A stretch of DNA of 64,000 nt, from contig CM054180.1 in the NCBI GenBank assembly GCA_028829895.1, positions 99,696,635-99,760,634 of the forward strand, given 5' to 3'. Both the position numbers and the translations under genes were made by a program. This document shows, piece by piece, positions 39,301-49,300 of the stretch. This DNA comes from Sinotaia quadrata. Lineage: Eukaryota > Mollusca > Gastropoda > Architaenioglossa > Viviparidae. The number at the start of each line of letters is the position of its first letter. Position 1 is the stretch's first letter. The notes beneath the pieces are model-generated. The model was not told where the DNA came from and did no database searches. It saw only the letters and a list, made by a program, of their open reading frames with translations.

Positions 39301-42300
39301 AGCTGACCTTTCTTCCTTGTCACGATTTTCTGCTGCACTGGTCCTTGTGTTCGCTCTGAAATGCACACCTGACTTGCTGTAGACTGATGATTGCCAGGTG
39401 GTTGGAGGACATCATCAACACAGGCAAGGAGGCGTTGTGCGAGTAAATAACGACACAATGGGCTCATCTCTATTGACGACAACAAAGTTAAGTTGTTCCA
39501 CGTCATAAAATCTATAATTGACCAGATTAACAATAATCAATTAAATAAAAGTTGGGGACAGTAAAAAGTCTTGGTTGACCTGTGTGTTTGGAAATTGAAT
39601 GCTATTGTTTCTTTTTATTGTCATTATTAAATCTTTGTTTTTGTTATCTTAAACCCACATAGTGTGACCGAGAAGAGTTGGCTGGGGGGGGGGGGGGAGG
39701 GTCTGAGCTGGAAATATGTGGATGCCATATAAGTCATAATTAATCAAAGGGAATTATAACTTTGCCAACTCGAGGCAGGTCAGCTATTGTATCCTTCACT
39801 ATGTTAGATGAATAAGGATCCCAAAGAACGGATTGAACACAGAGATTTAGGACAGATTAGGGCTGTTGTCAGTATTAGAGCTAATATATTTAACAATTAA
39901 TAATTCAGAGTCTGATATTTTAACAGTCATTAAATAAAACCCGGCATGTGACATACACCATAAATAAAAACATGCATTTTTTATATAGTCTTCTCTGCAC
40001 TCGAAAGTTGTTTTATATTTACAATTTCATGTATTAAATACCAAATCATATGGAATAATAGATTTTAAAGAAACAAACAAAAACTTTCTACTGCGCCTAA
40101 GGTAAAAAAATTTAAAAAATCATAATGTATTAATGCAATATGTTTATCTGATATATGACTCAGATTAGATCAAATTATTTTGTTTGCACAATTATGCTTC
40201 AAGAGAAGACAACTATATTAAACAAAATAAATCATACTATTGTTCTGTATAATGAACTGCACTATCTGTTACTTTAAGTGGTATAAACTGTGCTGAACAC
40301 CTTAAAACAGTTAACAGTTAATATTTTTCTTAACAATAAATGATAATTACTCTATAGTTTGGATTGATATTCAAATATAAATTAAAAGAATGTCTCTTCA
40401 TTCATTTAAAAATCATACCTGGTGAAATCCTTTAGGTTCAAAAGGCAGCCTTGGCATGCAGGGATTGAGCAATTTCAGATTTGAGACAATAATTTCTATT
40501 TCACCAGTCAGCATTTTCTGTGGTCAAATAAAAGTGAAATGCATCAATTAAAGCAATTTTCTTAAAGTAATGCAGGTTTTTTTTTTAAAAGATAAAATAA
40601 AAATGCATGAAATAAAGAAAAACAAGGAATGGTGTATTTCCACCTAATGGATCCTTCCAAATATTTTAATTAGAACTGGAGCAATAATATTATGGCTTGA
40701 CAAGGTGATCTATGATGTATAAAAATATATATAATATATTACATGGATGGATGGATGGGTGCATGGATGGATACTAATGACAAGTTCATTGTTTTAATCT
40801 TGCAATTTTGAATCAGTTCATTGTTTAGTCATGCTAGTTTTCCACCAGTTCATGGTTTAGTCAGGCAAAATGTTCAGTTAGTTCATTGTTATGCAATTTT
40901 TAATTAGATAATCAAATTTTTAGTTCATTGTTTTTAGACATTAATTTTCAATCAGTTCATTGTTTGGCCATGCAGTTTTCAGTCCATTCATTGCTTAGAC
41001 AGGCAGTTTATTGTTTTAGCCATGCAGTTTTCAGTCCATTCATTGCTTAGACAGGTAGTTTATTATTCTAGCCATGCAGTTTTCAGTCAGTTCATTGTTT
41101 AGCCATTAGTTTTCAGTCAATTTATTGCTTAGCAAGGCAGTTTTCAGTCAGTTCATAATTTTAGTCATGCAATTTTCAATCAGTTCATTACTTAGCTATG
41201 AAAATGTTCATTTCAATGTATTAGAGTTAGACATAAATTTTCAGTCACTTCAAACCACTTTTGCTCATGCAGTCATATTTTAACTGGCATTTTACCAATA
41301 ACTTTTAGACAAAATAGCAGTTAATTAAATAATGGGTGACATTAAATTAAAAAACATCTAGATGCTGACAAAGGTTAATAATTATAATGAGTGAAAGTGT
41401 AAAATACAGTATCATTAATTAATTTAAGACATACTCACATAGGCACCAGATATTTCTCAGAGACAAAAACATCATATTTGGTATTGATCTACTCTTCAAA
41501 TATAAAACTATGCATCTAAAAAATATATTAACATAAGCATTAGGTACTCATTAATAAAATGAATAATTTTTATTTTCATCACTATAATATATAATTTTAG
41601 AAAGACATTTTCATCAAATTCTAGTATAAACCACTTCTTTTAATTATTTAATTTCTTTTTCCTCTTTTACTATGATATAAAATTATTTAATCATCATCAC
41701 CAGCAGCAGCTGAGTTGGCAGGCTATCTGAATAAACTACCTGGAAACCACAGACTTGCCCCACTACTAAAAACAGTGTTCCTTAGCAGTTCCCACATTCT
41801 CCGTATACCTTGGATCTCAAATCTTGGTAAGATTCCAAGGCCTTGGCTCACAAGTCACAGTCAACAAAAGTCAAGGAAAATGGCTAAATAATAATAATAA
41901 TAAGGTTCAGTGTAGTATTGCCTGACTTACTTCATTCTTCTGACCCTCAGGTCTGGATCTAACAGTTCCTTGGACTTCCAGGACAGACCCATATGTCAAG
42001 TCAGATAGAAGTGTCACAAATTCTTGTTGCTGCAATATAAAATTAAAACGACACTAAAGTTGTCCACTGTTATGAAGTTCTTTCAACAAGAGTTTTCTAT
42101 TTGAAAGACCTCTGCACATGATAAGAGAAATGTCTTAACTCTCTAGGAAAACATTCTGTATAATACCTTTTCTGCCCTATCTGCACATGGTAAAAAAAGA
42201 TTACTTAATACTTCCAAGTCACCTACACTTAGCCCCACCTTCATACATTTATAGCAATGTCATATGAAATGAAAATGCAAAATGACTGTATGGTGGAGTA

Positions 42301-45245
42301 AATTTGACTATCCCTAAACTTAATAATTATATATTTGTTGTCAATGTTAAATGTGACCAGACCTTGGGTACTCCTTATGATGATAGTTTTGTCAAGGAGA
42401 ATATGCTAGAATCTTCTGATGCAATCCAAACCAATTCCAAATGGATGAGTATTTTTTGACACTTGATCACTATTTCATCCAATGGGGTTTGACTGAAAAT
42501 TAGTTTGTTGAAGAAAGTCTATATTCTAATCACTTTGATTTGAACATAACTTGAGTCTGGTCATCATTAGCTTATGAGAAAGGCACACCTTTTTTCTTTA
42601 GGCTACAGTGACTACTGTACTCATCATTTTATTGTTGAATTTATCAATAAACGAGTTGCTGTTAAATTGATTCCTGTGAATTCTGTTAAGAGCCAATCAA
42701 TATGGTGAAAATTGAGGCTTTAGTTTGGTCTCAAGAATTCACGAAGATATTTTGAACATTCCTCGTGGTGTGTTGAGTGAACACTCATGAAGATTCTAGA
42801 ATGCTCTGTGTGATGTACCTTTGAGAGTGCATACAAAGTTCTGGATGATTCTCCATGGTGTGCTTGGTAAGCACATTGAAGGTTCTGGAGCAGTCATATT
42901 AAATATATAAAACTGTGCTAAAATAATTCTAAAAATCAGATGAATAAGCTAAAATTCAAGAGTTTTATATCAGAATGAAAAAGATTTTTTATTCTACAAA
43001 AAATATATTGATCACCCTTCCTTGTAAATGTATCGATCATCCTTCCTTATAATCCCCCTTTGGCTTGGTGTCCAGAGGGCTACATTTAGTTTCACTTTTT
43101 TTTATTTGAGTCTGCAGACAATGACTAACTATAAACTAATCAAGTATAACACTTATAGCTTCGAGTATAAAACTATAATTAATACTTAAATAATAGCAAT
43201 ATAAAAAATATATTTTGTAAATAGATAACCTTTTCTGCTGAAAGTACCAGTTGTGTGGTACCTTGCCAATCACCCAGTATCAGAAATTGGCTTACTCGGA
43301 TGAATTGCAGCCATCCACACAGCACTACCTCTTGTCCAACATTACTACTACGTAACTCACCACACAAGTGTGTACGACGTGAAAAACTGGTCACACCTGC
43401 ACATAGGAATATCATATTTAAACTCACATTTTTCATCACATATTATATATATAGGGCTATCAATTTTTTTCTAAAAAAACTGCCTGGGGTATCCATCCAG
43501 ATTTTGAACAGGTACCCAGGTACCCATTTGAAAATTAGCATAATCTCCATCGCAACTCATGATCTCTACACAAAGCTACTTAACCATTAGGCATGTGCTC
43601 TATTTCACACAGTAGCCAATGGTGTGCATCTAGCGACTTACTATTAGTTATGATCTTTATATGTACAACACAAACTTTTATTTTTAATATGATCAATCAT
43701 TACATAAACTAAACTTCGCCGACAGACTTTCATTGCACAGATTGCATTTTGCCACATCACTATCCAATCGCTTGGCAAAACTCCACCAGACGATGTCTTA
43801 CCCATATTAAAAATATTATAATATTATTTAATTTATTGACATTAAAATATGACAAGTTTGTTTACTGAAGTCTTATTAACATGCTACATGTGTTAATACA
43901 AGCAAAAGGAAGGGCACGAGCTTTGGTGATCCATGTCGTCCATAATTAGATCTAGGTACAGTGGCTGCTCAGTGCATGAGCCTACCCACAGCTGGTGTCA
44001 ACAAATAAAGTCTCCCCCAAAATGAAGTCTTCTAGAGACGTTTTATTTTAAAACAAATTCTTCGATGGATATTTTGTTTTTAAAATAAAAGCTCCTAATT
44101 AAAATATAACCCCCCTTAATTGTATTAATAATGAACTGCATAAGGCAACAGGGCTCTGCAGTATGGCATCGCGAAACTGGATGACGTAGCCACTATTGAG
44201 CACTGCTGGCTCTCTGCTGATGGCACTCAAAATAATTCTCAAACTGTTAGATTTTTATAAACAACTCAATGGAAGCAGCCTAGAACAAAGAATTATGGAA
44301 TAGCTTGGCCTATAAAACTGAAGCTACATTGTAAATGTAATTGATTAAAGTCTGAATCTTTCCCCATGGGTGATTTTATTTTAATCTGAGAGAATTCATT
44401 TTCTTCTCTCAGAGATTTTATTTTAAAATAAATCCACTGTAGGGAGACTGTTTGGGGGAGGAATTATTTAGCATGATTTAGCAGGCCAAAATCTATGTGC
44501 ATAGTGTGATTGGAGGGGAAGAGTATTGAGCCACCAGTGCCAGTTCTCTCATCTAAAGCATGATTGGCTTGCTCTCCCTCTGTCAGTTTTCTTTGCACCC
44601 CCTTTGCATTACCCATTTTTGTGCCTCATCCTCAGTCGTGCAGTACCCTAGCTGGTGTATACAGTATAGACGGGTAGTAACTCGGCAATGGGTACCCGGG
44701 AACCCATTGAAGGCACTATATATATAATAATATAAGAAACAGAAACATAAGAATAAAGATACAAACTTTATTTAAATAGACGGCGGCTCTTATTCGGATA
44801 AGTTTATTGTACATCAATAGATTTACTCATTTAAAAAAATGTTCATATATAATTGCTACTAATAACTGTATTATCCTGATGAAGGCTATTTTTGTATTTA
44901 CCGAAACGTCGACTTTTGCTGTTGTTTGTGTACTGTATGCCACAATTTATGAAGCATTTTGAATTTTCACGTGAACTAGACCATTCATTTTTCCTTTAAT
45001 CAGAAAAAAGCATTAAGTTATAAATCAAAGGCGTAAAAACTTAACCAAAAAGAGATTTTAATACAGCAGGTCAATATATCGTTCGATGTACCTGAGGTAT
45101 TTGCAAATCCATTCCCACTTAAGTTTCGTCTACAAAGATCCCACGCTGGGTTCCGATATTCGGAAAAAACATTGGGTCGTATGTGTATACAGTGGCGCAC
45201 CGTACGTGATATTAATAACTGAACACATTTTAGAGATCCGGTCAT
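19944..45245 (-). CDS. DARS2: mitochondrial aspartyl-tRNA synthetase, 11 exons, C-terminus not found
   Basis: Charges mitochondrial tRNA-Asp with aspartate in the mitochondrial matrix. Exons in transcript order: 45245-45092, 43396-43230, 42029-41931, 40517-40419, 37851-37728, 32752-32706, 31646-31575, 29218-29114, 20976-20797, 20425-20321 and 20012-19944. All have GT-AG introns and matching phases and give 407 codons. The N-terminus ([17 protein letters not shown]) is basic and hydroxylated with few acidic residues, as expected of a matrix targeting peptide. The anticodon-binding OB fold follows ([22 protein letters not shown]). Then come YRYLDLR, class II motif 1 ([19 protein letters not shown]), the active-site stretch [17 protein letters not shown], and motif 2 ([20 protein letters not shown]). 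The last exons match the bacterial-type insertion domain. Human DARS2 has 645 residues; the rest, including motif 3 (GLDR), was not seen between 13.2 and 19.9 kb. The enzyme is either completed outside the recognisable sequence or truncated. Introns are loaded with transposons. Confidence 0.92.
21430..23242 (-). pseudogene. hAT transposase with BED zinc finger, disrupted
   Basis: It starts at 23242 with [16 protein letters not shown], then a BED-type finger (CLLCHES followed by HYQTKH). The hAT catalytic core follows, and the C-terminal dimerisation region reads [20 protein letters not shown] near 21600. This layout resembles the ZBED/GTF2IRD2-like hAT proteins common in animal genomes. Visible lesions are a stop just before the finger (about 23163), a stop after it at 23040-23042, a frameshift near 22440 and another near 21920-21960. 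It is a pseudogene unless these are sequencing errors. Confidence 0.92.
23467..24020 (-). other. spliced-looking ORF inside the hAT element, 5' of its transposase
   Basis: On the minus strand an open stretch ends at a consensus donor (exon end 23936, GTAAGC). It can be joined in frame across a 271-bp intron with acceptor TTTTGCAG (exon start 23664) to a second open stretch ending at 23467. The joined frame contains [13 protein letters not shown], then [13 protein letters not shown], then [11 protein letters not shown]. The second part lines up without gaps with the AspRS insertion-domain pattern (hydrophobic triplet, about 12 residues, G-x-LRL). That region of DARS2 should follow the last recognised exon. 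The similarity is weak, and the segment may instead be an ordinary 5' exon of this hAT family. Confidence 0.35.
24690..25220. repeat. about 60-bp degenerate minisatellite
   Basis: Eight or nine copies of CTGATTGGTTCTTAAACTGC, ATTCCAGTGTAAATCATCTT, TATTTCCCCCCTCCTC. Copies near 24960-25170 are almost identical, while the outer ones are diverged (GATTAGCTCTTAAACCATG, TAGTCTATC). Located in DARS2 intron 8. Confidence 0.9.
25730..26396. repeat. about 33-38-bp minisatellite (left part of a split array)
   Basis: About 18 copies of TAGTATTAACTATGCAGACA followed by TTTACATCACTG, with or without ATCTATAAG. The array is interrupted at 26396 by unrelated sequence and resumes at about 28530. Confidence 0.95.
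26397..27053 (+). pseudogene. repeat-encoded protein fragment, disrupted
   Basis: Readable pieces in order: [20 protein letters not shown], then (after a frameshift near 26525) [20 protein letters not shown] and [12 protein letters not shown]. After an in-frame TAG at about 26751 come [14 protein letters not shown] and the well-conserved-looking [20 protein letters not shown]. These motifs recall a multi-copy family of uncharacterised invertebrate proteins probably carried by transposons. I know no biochemical function for it. A CxxC pair near the start could bind zinc. It is truncated at the 5' side, where it abuts the minisatellite. Confidence 0.7.
26397..28529 (+). mobile_element. decayed repetitive element of unknown class inserted in a minisatellite
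   Basis: The 2.1-kb block begins and ends inside copies of the same minisatellite, so it is an insertion or a segment trapped there. The 5' 650 bp encode a broken protein; the remaining 1.4 kb is AT-rich and noncoding. No terminal inverted repeats or poly(A) tail were seen at the junctions. The protein starts abruptly at the left junction, which suggests 5' truncation. Confidence 0.7.
28530..28625. repeat. same minisatellite, right part of the split array
   Basis: About 2.5 copies of TTAGTATTAACTATGCAGAC with ATTTACATCACTGACCTA, the same unit as at 25730-26396. The two halves bracket the inserted element. Confidence 0.95.
29219..29868. repeat. about 60-bp minisatellite made from a DARS2 splice acceptor
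   Basis: About nine good copies plus two poor ones. Read on the minus strand, each good unit contains ATATATTTCAG followed by TTTAAACAGCTG. That is the branch-side end of DARS2 intron 7 together with the first 12 bases of exon 8 (exon start 29218). The true acceptor is the last copy in transcript order, so exon 8 is preceded by a series of near-identical decoy acceptors. Confidence 0.93.
29875..30255. repeat. about 36-bp minisatellite, about 10 copies
   Basis: The unit contains ACTGAAGAGATAAAAGTGGG and AGATTCATGTAAAT, with alternates ACTAGAGAGAT. It lies directly next to the acceptor-derived array, in DARS2 intron 7. Confidence 0.9.
30453..31556 (-). mobile_element. R4/Dong-like non-LTR retrotransposon, diverged 5'-truncated copy
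   Basis: A minus-strand relative of the copies at 33.3-36.1 kb. Its 3' end near 30500-30560 matches their 3' UTR (CAAGATCCTGGGAGATCCAG versus the same region in reverse). It is flanked by ATT triplets on both sides (30439-30453 and 31557-31567). An internal 27-bp repeat and many mutations remove any open frame. In DARS2 intron 7, same sense as the gene. Confidence 0.7.
33242..33300. repeat. (TAA)n microsatellite, target of the first retrotransposon copy
   Basis: About 20 AAT/TAA triplets with one AAC interruption. It borders the 5' junction of the next element without any spacer. Confidence 0.95.
33301..34149 (+). mobile_element. R4/Dong-like non-LTR retrotransposon, copy 1 (5'-truncated)
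   Basis: It holds only the C-terminal part of the single ORF, open in one frame up to TAA at 34090. A CCHC-type zinc knuckle ([18 protein letters not shown]) is followed by a restriction-like endonuclease core ([20 protein letters not shown], then AVPSDRN) and a C-terminal helix region ending LPESW. The reverse transcriptase domain is absent. A 60-bp 3' UTR ends in GAGACTGAATAATAATAA. The layout RT, zinc knuckle, RLE and TAA-repeat flanks fits the R4 clade, whose member Dong is known to insert in TAA repeats. Confidence 0.88.
34166..35254 (+). mobile_element. R4/Dong-like non-LTR retrotransposon, copy 2 (5'-truncated, frameshifted)
   Basis: Starts further upstream in the ORF than copy 1, adding [20 protein letters not shown]. 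It contains the same zinc knuckle and endonuclease. A one-base loss at about 34843 (GATAGAAC against GATAAGAAC in copy 1) splits the frame just before the endonuclease. A TAA tract lies on each side (34149-34165 and 35254-35274). Nucleotide identity to copy 1 is very high over the shared part. Confidence 0.88.
35275..36112 (+). mobile_element. R4/Dong-like non-LTR retrotransposon, copy 3 (5'-truncated, internal deletion)
   Basis: The third direct copy in the row, starting between the 5' ends of copies 1 and 2. It has a TGA in place of an Arg codon after LAGTEYTK at 35703-35705 and another stop before RPDTVV. About 134 bp are missing near the 3' end, with a CTTGG microhomology at the join near 36060. 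It ends in a TAA tract at 36112-36132. Confidence 0.87.
36810..37400 (+). other. unclassified stretch, possible transposon relic
   Basis: Less AT-rich than its surroundings. Around 37289 a short frame reads MPRTK, stop, then basic sequence ([20 protein letters not shown]). This kind of N-terminus occurs in some repeat-encoded proteins, but nothing decisive is present. It may be a relic of a DNA transposon in DARS2 intron 5. Confidence 0.3.
37442..37696 (-). mobile_element. R4/Dong-like retrotransposon, short 3' fragment
   Basis: A minus-strand 3'-end fragment (TCTCAGAATCTTATCAAGAT is the reverse of the family 3' UTR) with ATT triplets at both edges. It ends about 30 bp from the donor of DARS2 exon 5 (37728). 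Confidence 0.8.
37940..38335. repeat. about 45-bp degenerate minisatellite
   Basis: Eight or so copies of CAGTATTTATTTCAATACTG, CCATTACCTCAGTGCTCATG, AAA with indels. DARS2 intron 4. Confidence 0.88.
38340..40415. other. DARS2 intron 4 remainder
   Basis: AT-rich intronic sequence with a G run near 39686-39698. Short open frames at 38546-38737 and 39294-39533 show no recognisable domain. No RNA gene or element was identified. Confidence 0.5.
40790..41210. repeat. about 32-bp degenerate minisatellite
   Basis: A dozen or more copies of CAGTTCATTGTTTAGCCATG followed by CAGTTTTCAGT, with variable spacing. DARS2 intron 3. Confidence 0.9.
41697..41903 (+). mobile_element. R4/Dong-like retrotransposon, diverged 3' fragment
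   Basis: Corresponds to the last 60 or so codons and 3' UTR of the copies at 33-36 kb ([13 protein letters not shown] in frame, then CTTGGTAAGATTCCAAGGCC) and ends in TAA triplets. It sits less than 40 bp from the donor of DARS2 exon 3. Confidence 0.85.
43445..44725. mobile_element. MITE-like element with imperfect inverted ends
   Basis: The left end ATATATATAGGGCTATCA (43445-43462) matches the reverse complement of the right end (44708-44725) at 15 of 18 positions. Just inside, GGTACCCAGGTACCCATTT (43511-43529) and its inverted partner (44687-44706) form a second inverted pair with KpnI-like GGTACC cores. The 1.28-kb interior has no ORF. Probably a nonautonomous DNA transposon in DARS2 intron 1; the family is unknown to me. 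Confidence 0.55.
44876..44913 (+). other. CTGATGA...CCGAAACGTC motif, possible retroelement remnant
   Basis: CTGATGAAGG and CCGAAACGTCGAC lie 14 bases apart. The two boxes match the conserved core of hammerhead ribozymes (CUGAUGA and GAAAC) and resemble remnants often left by Penelope-like elements. However, stem II between them pairs poorly, so an active ribozyme is unlikely. Confidence 0.3.
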
Positions 45246-46375
45246 GTTAGATAACACTCTTTTTGTTGTAATTACTATTGCTATTGAGTCATAAAAGACA
45301 CCTAAGGATGCTTCCTTAGTGAGAGGCACCGGCAATCTCCTTGATATACTTCTTGGACTTGGAGTTATTCCTCTTTACAGTATTTTTGTTTGAGATGACC
45401 GAGACAAACAACAATAATAACAGAGAAAGCATGTGCGGAGAAAAGCAAATTGAAATTAGATAGTTTTGACAATGATACAGAAGACATTTCTTGACTGATA
45501 AGCATATTGTTTATTTCTTGATTATTTTTTTTAAGTATTTTCAAAGCTTGAACCAACAAGATCAACCAGTTTCTTGCTGAACAATAATAAATTATATATT
45601 ATATATATGCGTGTGTGTGTGTGCATTCAAGGACAGTTCTGCACGTTCGACACTTGATTTGTTTACATGTATGTATTAGATAACGACTTTTACTCATAAA
45701 TTATTATAAATGTTGTTAAAGTTTGCATTGTTATACTGTTTTTATAGTTTGTAAAATCAACAAATGCTGAAAGAAGGTATTAAACTATTATTAATTAAAT
45801 ATAAGTTGAAGGGAAAAACTACACTAGTACTAGTAGTAGTACTAGTACAGGCATTTAACATATAGTCAAATCAACATCTTAACTCTCCCAAGTTTATAAT
45901 TTAAAATATAAGCAGAATGTGACTTTCATATTCAAACACTGCATGAATATTGATAGATATATTCACCATTATTACATCACTAACAGATCTTTGAAGTTCT
46001 TAATATTTAAATTAGAACACTCTACAATCCACTTATCCAGTTACATACGCAAATATGTGATCAATGGATTCCACAATACAGTTTTATATGTCCTGCCCAT
46101 ATCATTTAATTATAATATACTTTCTCTCTTGTTATGTTTGAAGTGTTAATAATAAAAATACGTAATTCACACAATCAACTGACAATTGCAGTGATGCATT
46201 ATGTAGATTAAAGGTTAAAGTTGTAAATTTTGCAAAAGCATGCTGTAGTTTATTTTCTTATGTATATTATAATGATAACTATGCTACATGTTTTCAGTAA
46301 TTATTTGTTTGTGATTAATAGTTTACCTTTAGTCTTTATGTACAACGTTTATGTTGGTTTTAGCAATGTTCAGTA
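45246..46375. promoter_or_regulatory. head-to-head spacer between DARS2 and TRUB2
   Basis: The two start codons diverge across 1.13 kb. Promoters for both genes should lie here, possibly one bidirectional promoter. The TRUB2 ATG is 14 bases after a TTTTAG that could be an acceptor, so an upstream noncoding exon is possible. No CpG-rich core or TATA element stood out. A short TG run occurs near 45610, and CTAGTACTAGTAGTAGTACT-type inverted triplets near 45825. Confidence 0.5.
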
Positions 46376-49300
46376 ATGAGTCGATTCAACTGGGCACCTG
46401 CTGCATATCGACAACTCAATGGAATTCTTTGTGTGTTCAAACCACCAGAGCTGCCTATGTCACAACTTGTAGAAATCATTAAGTTTAATTTGGCTCAAGG
46501 TATCTTTTTCTATTTTTATAATATGATAGAGATAATTATACTTCTTGTCCTAACATCACAGAGGTAATTAGACAGACATTAGATAAATAATATTTTATGT
46601 ATTTGAATACATACATGTTTGTGACTGTTTGTTTGTGTGTGTGTGTGTGTGTACTTTTTAATATAAGAGGATTAAATAAATAATGCCTGATAGCCCTGTT
46701 ATTGAGAGTGTTTATAATTTTCCAGATTTGAATGCTCTTCCATGCTACAAACTTGAATCTAAGATGCACAAAGTGGAACCCAATTATGATGTGAAGGTTC
46801 CAGCAGTAGTGGATTCATCTCTGCCTACATCTTCTCCAGATCTGCTAGAACACAGACTTAGTAAGAGATATCTCTTGTCTATACACATTCACATGTGTTT
46901 TGCAATAAGCATGCAATTGGAGTTTAATTATTAGAAATTATTTTATCCTACAGTATGCAGTTGTGAAGAGGGAAGGAAAATATACAAAACTTTTTCACCT
47001 GTCTGCTTGGGGGGGGGAAGGGGGGAATTATAAGATTTCATTGATCCAATTAGATTTTTTTCATATCATTGGCCAAGAAATAAAATGGAATGTACTAGCT
47101 GATTATATGTATCTTTTAATTGTCTTCTTGTCTTGGGCAGTTAAAAGCAGATTTATATAAAATAAGAATGTCAGAAAATCTGTATTTTATAGTTTAATTT
47201 GAATCAAATTACATTTCTCTTTCTTTTGTTTCAGTTAATAAATGAGTTGCTTATATTTATTTTTCTTTTTCACTTAGTTCTGGGACAGAGGTATATTCCC
47301 TCTGACATCAGAGTGAAGTATGTGCATGGTCTTCGTCGTCATTCATCTGGTGTAACATGTAAGTTGTGTCATGTCTCTCTGGTGTAAAGTTGATCATACT
47401 TTGGCACAGAAATGGTGTAGTAAGCAAGTCTGGTAAGAGCTAATTAATGTAGTGCTCAATGAAGTCTGGCAAGAGCTAATATTCATGTGGCAAAGAATTT
47501 AATATAGTAATGAAGTCTGGCAAGAACTAATCATCCATGTGGCACAGAAGTGATGTAGTAATTATGTCTGTTGAATTTTAGCTGTACTGTTGAAGCAATT
47601 ACATCCTGTCAAATGATAAAATTATATAAGTATGCATGCGCTCAAAATGCCCCAAATTTATCCTGATTGCATGACAATGGAAAATACATTAAATGTAATA
47701 AAAATGTGAAGTTTAACACAAACCTCATAATATGCAACAAGGTTTTTTATCACTTTTTTCTTGTTTTTTTTCAGTGTTAGGATTGGGAAGGGAAATTTCC
47801 TTACTTCCACACATAGAAATGTCACGCTTTCTTCGGGTGAGTTAGAATCTATTTCATACATTTTAAAAGGAATGAAAGTAATATAATTTTCAAGAATGAC
47901 AGGCCTTGTGCATATTTAATTTATCTTATTACATACAGTTATTCTTTCCAAAAGTGGTTCACCCTCTGCAGAATTCAGGCATATGCATTTTACCATCTAT
48001 AAGTCAATTTGCCAACCAAAGCATAAAAAAAAATATTTTGAGTATGTGTTGTCTGCATGGAAACAAATTTTCAGATATGCTGTGTCAGTTTTTGCATTGC
48101 CTTCTGTTCGTGTATTTTACTGCCTCTCAAGCTGTGCATTGCACAGTTTACTCTCTCTCACTTGCTTTCACACATACTACTAATATACAAGTTTAAAATC
48201 TTTTGCATTATATAATAATACAGCAGTTAACAATGTACCATTCATGTTTTTCAGTGCAGTGTGTTACATAATCTAGATACATCACTGTAATGTACATACA
48301 CTATGTTATGGCTCTAAATTATCTGTAATACTAATAGTAATTGACCTATATGTGGTAATTCTTTACATTATCTTAAGTGTGCAATGAGTAGACAAATACT
48401 TTAATAGGTGAGAAATGTGACATATAGATAATTTAATTATCTTATTGAAGATACAGGGGATAAATTTCAACTACTGAAAAGATTATGTTACCACTCTTCA
48501 GAAGTGGTGTGCAGTGGCAGTATGGTTGCTTCATAAATTTGCGTAATTGTAATCAATCAGTAGAATTAACCTTTAAACCATTTTAAGGGAACAGACAACC
48601 TCTTGCTGAAGTAATTTGGATTTAATTTCTTGCTGAGGTGAAAAACTTAAGGATAATTCTTAACCACTACCTAGTCCAGATGCTACTGGCTATACACACT
48701 CATGACCCCTAGGCAATTGAAAATCAGAAAAAAGTAGGCCATTGGCTACTGTCTTACAGAATTGCATTTAGAAAAAATCCAGTTATTCTTTCACTCTCCT
48801 ACTTTGGACACTATATTTTTCACATCTAGAACAAAAAATCTCTCTCTCAAATTCAGAGCAACTTTCCAGTCAGATGATGGCAACCACATATTAGTTTTAT
48901 TTAAAATAATAACATTTGTACTTATGTGACAATAAACGATATTTAAAAACTTATTTCACAGACATCGACCTGCTTTAAAACAAATCACAATCTCTTTCCA
49001 TACTCTCAGGACAGAAATCATTTAGGTTTTATATTAGCCAGCCCCTTGTTTCCACTTTAGATCCAGTCAAAGACATTTGCAACCTCACTTTCTGTATAAT
49101 TTGATTGGACGATCCTTACTTTCATGAGTTTGATTTGATTGGCCTATCATTACTTTCATGAGTTTAATTTCGATTGGTCAATCCTTACTTTTAGGAGTTT
49201 GTTTAGATTGGTGGATCATTACTTTCTTGAGTTTGATTTGATTGGCCTATCATTATTTTCATGAGTTTGATTTGATTGGCCTATCATTATTTTCATGAGT

